Source of the DNA: an uncultured Eubacteriales bacterium
Lineage (GTDB): Bacteria; Bacillota; Clostridia; Lachnospirales; Lachnospiraceae
Direction: 5' to 3'
DNA: 11,116 nucleotides
Assembly (NCBI GenBank): GCA_900545455.1
Contig: UQZF01000081.1
Location: 1 to 11,116 of the forward strand
The notes under the pieces are model-generated. The model was not told the DNA's origin and did no database searches. It saw only the letters and a program-made list of their open reading frames with translations. Position 1 is the first letter of the stretch, and the number at the start of each line of letters is the position of its first letter. Made by a program: the position numbers and the translations under genes. This document shows positions 6,834-11,116 of this stretch, in pieces.

Positions 6834-7819
6834 TATCCCATGCCTCTCTTTCCCTTTATGAACGTGAAGTATACTATAAATACAAAAGTCACACACGTTG
6901 CCGCAATAAGCATTCTCCCAAGCATATTTCCCGCCAGCATGTTAAACAGTCCGTATATTCCGGTTCCCAGGATTGCTTGTGTCATGATGACAAGGCATGC
7001 AGCCGCTCCCACAAGTATTGTGGCAAGCCTTATCTTTGCCTCCCTGTAAATCTCATCAAGACGTCTGCTGTTATCCAGCTGTCCCGCCAAAAGCCCTCTG
7101 CACTGCACCGTGATTTCACGATAGTTTGCGTTATTCCTTGATGAAATTTCAAGATTTCTCATGAGCGTCCTGAAAAATTCATGCTCTATTCTGTTCTCAA
7201 GTCCGCCTACAGCCACACCTCCCTGCACACCGCTTCTCACCCGCGCTACCGCCCGCAGAAGTTCATCGTGTATAGGTCCCTCCACCATGTTTCCGGTCTT
7301 CTCAAGAATATATATAATGTCATCCGACTCGGCTGCACTGTTCTCGATACAATTGACCATTGCAAGAAGCTGTTCCTCCTCTCTGCGATACCTGTAATCG
7401 CGAATTTTTGAAAACATATACTCAATGATAAGCCACACTGTTACCACGGCCGCCAAACCCGCATACCATTTTCTTGTCAGAATACATCCTCCCGCAAACA
7501 GAACCGTCGACACGACAGTCATGATAACTATATAAAACTCCGGGGTCACCCAATTAAGCTGCAATGTCAGTCCGCTGTATTCGAGATTGTCCTGGACATG
7601 TGCTATAAAACCTCTTCTTCCCATACTTCCGTATAATGCCTTAAGTTCCGCCGAAATCTCCTCACGGCTTCCCGAAAGGCTGTTTATCCTTGCATGAAGT
7701 TCTTCAATGCTCTCACGGAGCATGTCGGTTCTGCCGATATACTTTAGGAGTGCGAACGACGCAGCAAACGATAATGCGAGCATGAAGACATGTGCCGACA
7801 TGATAATGTATATAATCAT
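6833..7819 (-). CDS. tadB: TadB-like type II secretion F-domain membrane protein
   Basis: 328 residues. An N-terminal membrane helix (about 2-23) is followed by a coiled-coil-like stretch (about 33-65), two more membrane helices (about 92-135), a cytoplasmic T2SSF helical domain (about 150-250, including HEFFRTLMRNLEISSRNNANYREI) and two C-terminal helices. Together with TadC it would form the inner-membrane platform. The ATG at 7819 is chosen over the TTG at 7822 because its A is also the last base of the tadA stop (TGATG) and GGAGG inside the tadA end lies 8 bases upstream. Order after tadA is as in other tad loci. Confidence 0.82.
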   Translation of the reverse strand: MIIYIIMSAHVFMLALSFAASFALLKYIGRTDMLRESIEELHARINSLSGSREEISAELKALYGSMGRRGFIAHVQDNLEYSGLTLQLNWVTPEFYIVIMTVVSTVLFAGGCILTRKWYAGLAAVVTVWLIIEYMFSKIRDYRYRREEEQLLAMVNCIENSAAESDDIIYILEKTGNMVEGPIHDELLRAVARVRSGVQGGVAVGGLENRIEHEFFRTLMRNLEISSRNNANYREITVQCRGLLAGQLDNSRRLDEIYREAKIRLATILVGAAACLVIMTQAILGTGIYGLFNMLAGNMLGRMLIAATCVTFVFIVYFTFIKGKRGMG

Positions 7820-9018
7820 CAACAGCTCCTCCGCTCATAAATTGTGTTAAATGTCAGTTCTTTTTGTGTTTCTGACCATCCTATTTCAGCTATTGTTTGA
7901 ATTTTATATTTTTTCAGGAAAATACAATTTTTGAGAGAACGAAGCATGAACATAATCTCATCGGTGGAATGTGAACTGCTTCTCTTGACATAATCGGCAA
8001 GCCGGAAATATGCGTCCTTCGGAGAGTCAGCATGTATGGAGGCATAGCATATTGCCCCTGTGTGAACCGCATACAGAAAATCCCTCGCCTCACCACCCTT
8101 AATCTCTCCTACCATGTATACGTCAGAGTCGACGAGCAGACCGTTTTTTGAAATATCTTCAAGTGAATATCTAAGCTTTCCTTCACCACGGCTCTCCACA
8201 ACATGATATGCACAAAACTCCCTCGCCTGCATGGAAAACAGCTCCTCCGCCTCCTGCACGCAGAATATTGAATAGCGCATCGGTATTGCCTCAAGCATTG
8301 CATTCATGAGCGTAGTCTTGCCTGCTGAGCCGGCACCGCACACTAAGAATGACTCGCCAGCCTCAATCTTATCCCTCAATATATCCGACACTTCCTCACT
8401 GAGCATTCTCTCCGCGACAAGTCCCGGAAGAAGCTTCTTTTTCCTTGCATGTTTTCTTATATGAAGCATTGGTGCCTCCGCCGAGAGAACGAACTTGGTT
8501 GATAGATTAAATCTCAATATCCAGTCAGGCTGACTCTTGTCGGTGAAGATATTGATGGCATTGTTGTTTGCCATATTTATCTTATTTTTGAGCGCAACCC
8601 TCTCTATGAAACGCTCATAATCGTCAGCACTCTCAAATCGAACTCCCGACAGACTCCGCACGCCACGCTTCTTGATGTACACATGCGACGCATCCGTGAT
8701 TCGTATGTCCGATATGTCCGGATCCGCTATCAATCCGTCGATAATATAATAGCTCCACACGAATCTTGCAAACTGCTCATATATACTGTCTGCCTGAGCC
8801 CTTGACACATAGTAATTGTTTCTGATATATGTCTTAATCTCACCTGCAAATGTCTCCCTGCTTATCTCACCGCGTTCGCACATGTTGAATCTTGCCACAT
8901 TAAAGCCCGATGTGACATAATCGACAACCCTCTTCACAATGTCTGTCTCTGAAAGCTGCTCTGTGAGACGCTCCCTTTTAGTTTCCGGCAACACCTTTTT
9001 TCGTGCCGCAAAAATCAT
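7819..9018 (-). CDS. tadA: TadA/CpaF-type pilus assembly ATPase
   Basis: 399 residues; first gene of the operon. The N-terminal domain (about 25-190) contains the CpaF-like stretch around DGLIADPDISDIRIT (94-108). The RecA-like ATPase domain has Walker A GAGSAGKT (228-235), an Asp-box equivalent QEAEE (255-259), the Walker B region DVYMVGEIKGGEA (299-311) and the His-box IHADSP (328-333). It would hydrolyse ATP at the cytoplasmic side of TadB/TadC. The family segment LRMRPDRIIVGEVRG is changed to LLVDSDVYMVGEIKG, losing the arginines, and the TGHDG loop before the His box is shortened to TGAIC, so this is a divergent member. The ATG at 9018 has AAGGAGG at 5-base spacing. Confidence 0.9.
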   Translation of the reverse strand: MIFAARKKVLPETKRERLTEQLSETDIVKRVVDYVTSGFNVARFNMCERGEISRETFAGEIKTYIRNNYYVSRAQADSIYEQFARFVWSYYIIDGLIADPDISDIRITDASHVYIKKRGVRSLSGVRFESADDYERFIERVALKNKINMANNNAINIFTDKSQPDWILRFNLSTKFVLSAEAPMLHIRKHARKKKLLPGLVAERMLSEEVSDILRDKIEAGESFLVCGAGSAGKTTLMNAMLEAIPMRYSIFCVQEAEELFSMQAREFCAYHVVESRGEGKLRYSLEDISKNGLLVDSDVYMVGEIKGGEARDFLYAVHTGAICYASIHADSPKDAYFRLADYVKRSSSHSTDEIMFMLRSLKNCIFLKKYKIQTIAEIGWSETQKELTFNTIYERRSC

Positions 9019-9116
9019 GTATACCTCCTTTCAAAATTAACAACTGGGTAAATACCTGATTACCGGTAAAAAGAAAATTCATGAATTATTACAGATAAAG
9101 CTTGATATCAGCTTCG
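9019..9116 (-). promoter_or_regulatory. 5' leader of the tad operon
   Basis: About 98 bases from the predicted transcription start to the tadA ATG. It contains a perfect 10-bp palindrome TTACCGGTAA (9060-9069) and an mRNA hairpin GGTAA/TTACC with an 8-base loop upstream of the RBS. A bulged palindrome AAGCTTGATATCAGCTT (9098-9114, plus-strand reading) lies just after the transcription start and could be an operator. I looked for a c-di-GMP riboswitch and did not recognise one. Confidence 0.45.
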
Positions 9117-9122
9117 ATACCG

Positions 9123-9151
9123 ATTATAGATGTATCTCATAAGATTGTCAA
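9123..9151 (-). promoter_or_regulatory. Consensus sigma-A promoter of the tad operon
   Basis: On the minus strand: -35 TTGACA (9146-9151), 17-base spacer, -10 TATAAT (9123-9128). Both boxes match the vegetative consensus exactly, which suggests strong basal transcription or tight control by a repressor. Confidence 0.85.
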
Positions 9152-9171
9152 GTATCTTTTGCGAAAATAGT

Positions 9172-9200
9172 TTGCAGTTTTATACATTTTAAGCTAGAAT
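9172..9200 (+). promoter_or_regulatory. Promoter facing the tandem repeat and mutS2
   Basis: -35 TTGCAG (9172-9177), 17-base spacer, -10 TAGAAT (9195-9200). Predicted start near 9207, just before the first hairpin. It is back to back with the tad promoter; the two -35 boxes are 20 bp apart and the gap holds TTTTGCGAAAA (near-palindromic). Confidence 0.6.
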
Positions 9201-9224
9201 GTAAATAATAATTCCATCAATAGA

Positions 9225-9398
9225 TATAGTGCGTGGCTGCTTGCAGACAAAGCACTATATCTATTGGATGGATAAACAGACATGAGCAAGTAATAGTTCA
9301 GCGGAGCTGAACTTATGGATTGCGAATGGCTGTTGTGATTTCGACAGTTCACTGAACGGAGAAATCACAATTATTATGGTATAATAAATTCATCAGTA
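9225..9398 (+). repeat. 174-bp tandem repeat, copy 1
   Basis: Identical by eye to the following copy. It contains, in order: a hairpin with arms ATATAGTGC/GCACTATAT and an inner CTGC-TT-GCAG stem; a hairpin AGTTCAGC-GGA-GCTGAACT (9295-9313); an ATG-led 7-codon frame (9315-9338); a hairpin TTGTGATTTC/GAAATCACAA (9333-9342 with 9361-9370) with a small nested GTTC-ACT-GAAC; and an extended -10, TGGTATAAT (9377-9385). Only in this copy does the first stem extend into the left flank, pairing 9213-9232 with 9252-9272 with a single bulge. Confidence 0.9.
9315..9338 (+). other. Possible leader peptide ORF (MDCEWLL)
   Basis: ATG with GGAG 8 bases upstream; the GGAG lies in the loop and first base of hairpin 2, and the stop codon lies inside the left arm of hairpin 3. 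Repeated at 9489-9512. Such a short frame could arise by chance, and the arrangement only resembles a translation-sensing leader. Confidence 0.25.
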
Positions 9399-9572
9399 TA
9401 TAGTGCGTGGCTGCTTGCAGACAAAGCACTATATCTATTGGATGGATAAACAGACATGAGCAAGTAATAGTTCAGCGGAGCTGAACTTATGGATTGCGAA
9501 TGGCTGTTGTGATTTCGACAGTTCACTGAACGGAGAAATCACAATTATTATGGTATAATAAATTCATCAGTA
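9399..9572 (+). repeat. 174-bp tandem repeat, copy 2
   Basis: Exact second copy of 9225-9398 with the same three hairpins, short frame (9489-9512) and extended -10 (9551-9559). Zero observed differences point to a recent duplication or ongoing homogenisation. The extended first stem is broken here because the left flank is the repeat end rather than the original flank. Confidence 0.9.
9551..9559 (+). promoter_or_regulatory. Extended -10 promoter nearest mutS2
   Basis: TGG directly followed by TATAAT (9554-9559), the TGn extended -10 arrangement, with no good -35. It would give a mutS2 leader of about 75 bases containing the partial third repeat hairpin. The same element occurs at 9377-9385 in copy 1. 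Confidence 0.5.
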
Positions 9573-9607
9573 TATAGTGCGTGGCTGCTTGCAGACAAAG
9601 CACTATA
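9573..9607 (+). repeat. Partial third repeat copy in the mutS2 leader
   Basis: Matches the first 35 bases of the unit, comprising the first hairpin (arms TATAGTGC and GCACTATA), then diverges into mutS2-specific leader sequence. A run of six T follows at about 9619-9624, too far from the stem for a classic terminator. Confidence 0.8.
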
Positions 9608-9639
9608 CCTATTAGAAATTTTTTGGGGAGAACACCGTA

Positions 9640-11116
9640 ATGAACGACAAAGCATTAAGAATTTTAGAGTATACAAAAATCATAGACCTGCTATGTGAGC
9701 AGGCAGCCTCCGACATGGGAAAAGAGCTCTGCAGAAGACTCACTCCGATGACGGACATAGATGAAATCAAAAGAGCCCAGCGCGAAACTTCGGACGCACT
9801 GTTCAGAATAGTGAAAAAGGGCAGCGTGTCTTTTTCGGGTCTCAAGGATGTCGGAATGTCGCTTAAACGCCTTGAGATTGGTGCAAGCCTTGGAATGAGC
9901 GAACTTCTCGCGCTCTCCTCCATGTTAAATGTCGCCAACCGTGTAAAGACCTACGGCAGACGTGAGACGGACGACGAGTCGCGCGACTGTCTCGATTCGA
10001 TGTTCGATGCGATTGAACCGCTAACAACACTGAACCGCGAGATTAACCGCTGCATCATATCGGACGAGGAGATGGCTGATGATGCAAGTGCCAAGTTGAA
10101 GGACATAAGAAGGCACATAAGAATCGCCAACGACCGCATACACTCCGAACTCAACTCCATGGTCGGCGGTCAGCGCACCTACCTTCAGGATGCCGTCGTA
10201 ACCACAAGAGCCGGGCGCTACTGTATTCCGGTCAAGGCTGAATACCGCTCACAGGTTCCGGGAATGATTCATGACCAGTCCTCATCGGGCTCAACACTTT
10301 TTATCGAGCCCATGGCTGTCATCAAGCTCAACAATGAGCTCCGTGAACTTGAACTGAAAGAGATTGAAGAAATCAATGTAATTCTCGCCAATCTGAGTGC
10401 TGAAGCTGCACAGTATATAGACAGCCTTCACTCGGACTTGAAGGTGCTCACACAGCTTGACTTTATCTTTGCAAGAGCTAACTTGTCAAAGAGCTATAAC
10501 GGAAGCGAGCCTGTCATGAACACCAACGGCTACATCAACATCAAGAAGGGCAGACACCCTTTGATAAACCCTAAGAAGGTGGTTCCTATTGATGTATACC
10601 TTGGCAGAGATTTCAACCTCCTTGTAATCACGGGTCCCAACACCGGCGGTAAGACAGTAACCTTAAAGACCATCGGTCTTTTTACGCTCATGGGGCAGGC
10701 AGGACTTCATATTCCTGCATTTGACGGATCAGAGTTATCGGTATTCAATGAAGTGTTTGCCGACATAGGTGACGAGCAGAGCATTGAGCAGAGCCTTTCG
10801 ACTTTTTCATCACACATGACACACATTGTGGATATTCTTGCAAAAGCAGACTACAAGAGCCTCGTTCTCTTTGACGAACTCTGCGCAGGTACGGATCCTA
10901 CCGAAGGTGCCGCCCTCGCAATATCGATACTTCAAGACCTCCACAAGCGTCAGGTGACCTGTGCCGCTACAACTCACTACAGTGAAATCAAGGTATATGC
11001 GCTCTCTACTCCGGGAGTTGTCAATGCCTGCTGCGAGTTTGATGTCAACACTTTATCCCCTACCTACCGTCTTTTAGTCGGTATCCCTGGAAAAAGTAAT
11101 GCTTTTGCCATTTCCG
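9640..11116 (+). CDS. mutS2: Endonuclease MutS2, 3' end missing
   Basis: 492 codons of a protein usually about 785-795 residues. MutS2 is a MutS-like ATPase without the mismatch-binding domain; it is linked to suppression of homologous recombination and, in Bacillus, to rescue of collided ribosomes. The N-terminal core and lever helices (about 1-320, with the HDQSSSGSTLFIEP segment) are followed by the ATPase domain: Walker A GPNTGGKT (332-339), STFSSHM (387-393), Walker B LFDELCAGTDPTEGA with D412 and E413, and the TTH motif ending at H446. The clamp and C-terminal Smr nuclease domain lie beyond the window. The ATG at 9640 has GGGGAG with 9-base spacing. The gene runs divergently from tad. 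Confidence 0.96.
   Translation, partial: MNDKALRILEYTKIIDLLCEQAASDMGKELCRRLTPMTDIDEIKRAQRETSDALFRIVKKGSVSFSGLKDVGMSLKRLEIGASLGMSELLALSSMLNVANRVKTYGRRETDDESRDCLDSMFDAIEPLTTLNREINRCIISDEEMADDASAKLKDIRRHIRIANDRIHSELNSMVGGQRTYLQDAVVTTRAGRYCIPVKAEYRSQVPGMIHDQSSSGSTLFIEPMAVIKLNNELRELELKEIEEINVILANLSAEAAQYIDSLHSDLKVLTQLDFIFARANLSKSYNGSEPVMNTNGYINIKKGRHPLINPKKVVPIDVYLGRDFNLLVITGPNTGGKTVTLKTIGLFTLMGQAGLHIPAFDGSELSVFNEVFADIGDEQSIEQSLSTFSSHMTHIVDILAKADYKSLVLFDELCAGTDPTEGAALAISILQDLHKRQVTCAATTHYSEIKVYALSTPGVVNACCEFDVNTLSPTYRLLVGIPGKSNAFAIS

Noticed and set aside
6504..7049. Plus-strand 181-codon frame
   Set aside because: Antisense across the tadB/tadC junction, with no RBS or domain.
9019..9116. c-di-GMP riboswitch controlling the pilus operon
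   Set aside because: Considered because such switches often control pili, but the leader is only about 98 bases and I do not recognise the conserved core.
9213..9272. Rho-independent terminator or transposon end
   Set aside because: The long stem is AT-rich in its outer part and is not followed by a T run; no transposase or target-site duplication is nearby.
9225..9607. CRISPR array
   Set aside because: The whole 174-bp unit is identical with no variable spacers, and there are only two full copies.
9612..10160. Minus-strand frames of 108 and 69 codons
   Set aside because: Antisense to the clear mutS2 reading frame.

Overview
The window looks like chromosomal DNA from a low-to-mid GC Gram-positive anaerobe of the Clostridia, most likely a Lachnospiraceae member. 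This is inferred from the gene families (YhaM, MutS2, a secretin-less Tad cluster), strong GGAGG ribosome binding sites and a TTGACA-17-TATAAT promoter. I cannot name the species.

Layout. (1) Positions 1-3566, minus strand: a housekeeping block, transcribed leftwards, of an HtrA-like membrane protein, the YhaM 3'-5' exoribonuclease (start and stop overlap as TAATG) and an RlmD-type 23S rRNA uracil methyltransferase cut off by the left edge. The HtrA-like protein has lost all three serine-protease catalytic residues and is probably a pseudoprotease. (2) Positions 3632-9018, minus strand: a compact eight-gene Tad/Flp (type IVb) pilus operon in the order tadA, tadB, tadC, flp, pilin-like protein, TadE-like protein, cpaB, tadV. 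Most junctions overlap by one base or are separated by a few bases. There is no TadZ and no secretin in the window; a secretin is not expected in a single-membrane cell. (3) Positions 9019-9639: a 621-bp divergent intergenic region. It holds a perfect-consensus promoter for the tad operon, a back-to-back promoter facing mutS2, and a 174-bp unit repeated in tandem (two identical copies plus a 35-bp start of a third). Each unit carries three hairpins, a possible 7-residue leader ORF and an extended -10 promoter. (4) Positions 9640-11116, plus strand: the first 492 codons of mutS2.

How the parts work together. TadA is the cytoplasmic ATPase that powers pilin assembly. TadB and TadC are the membrane platform. 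Flp is the major pilin and the two single-pass proteins next to it are minor-pilin or pseudopilin candidates. CpaB is a SAF-domain assembly protein and TadV is the aspartic prepilin peptidase. The most unusual items are the dead HtrA, the structured tandem repeat, a TadE-like gene whose natural N-terminus lacks a standard start codon, and a three-codon ORF that bridges cpaB and tadV.
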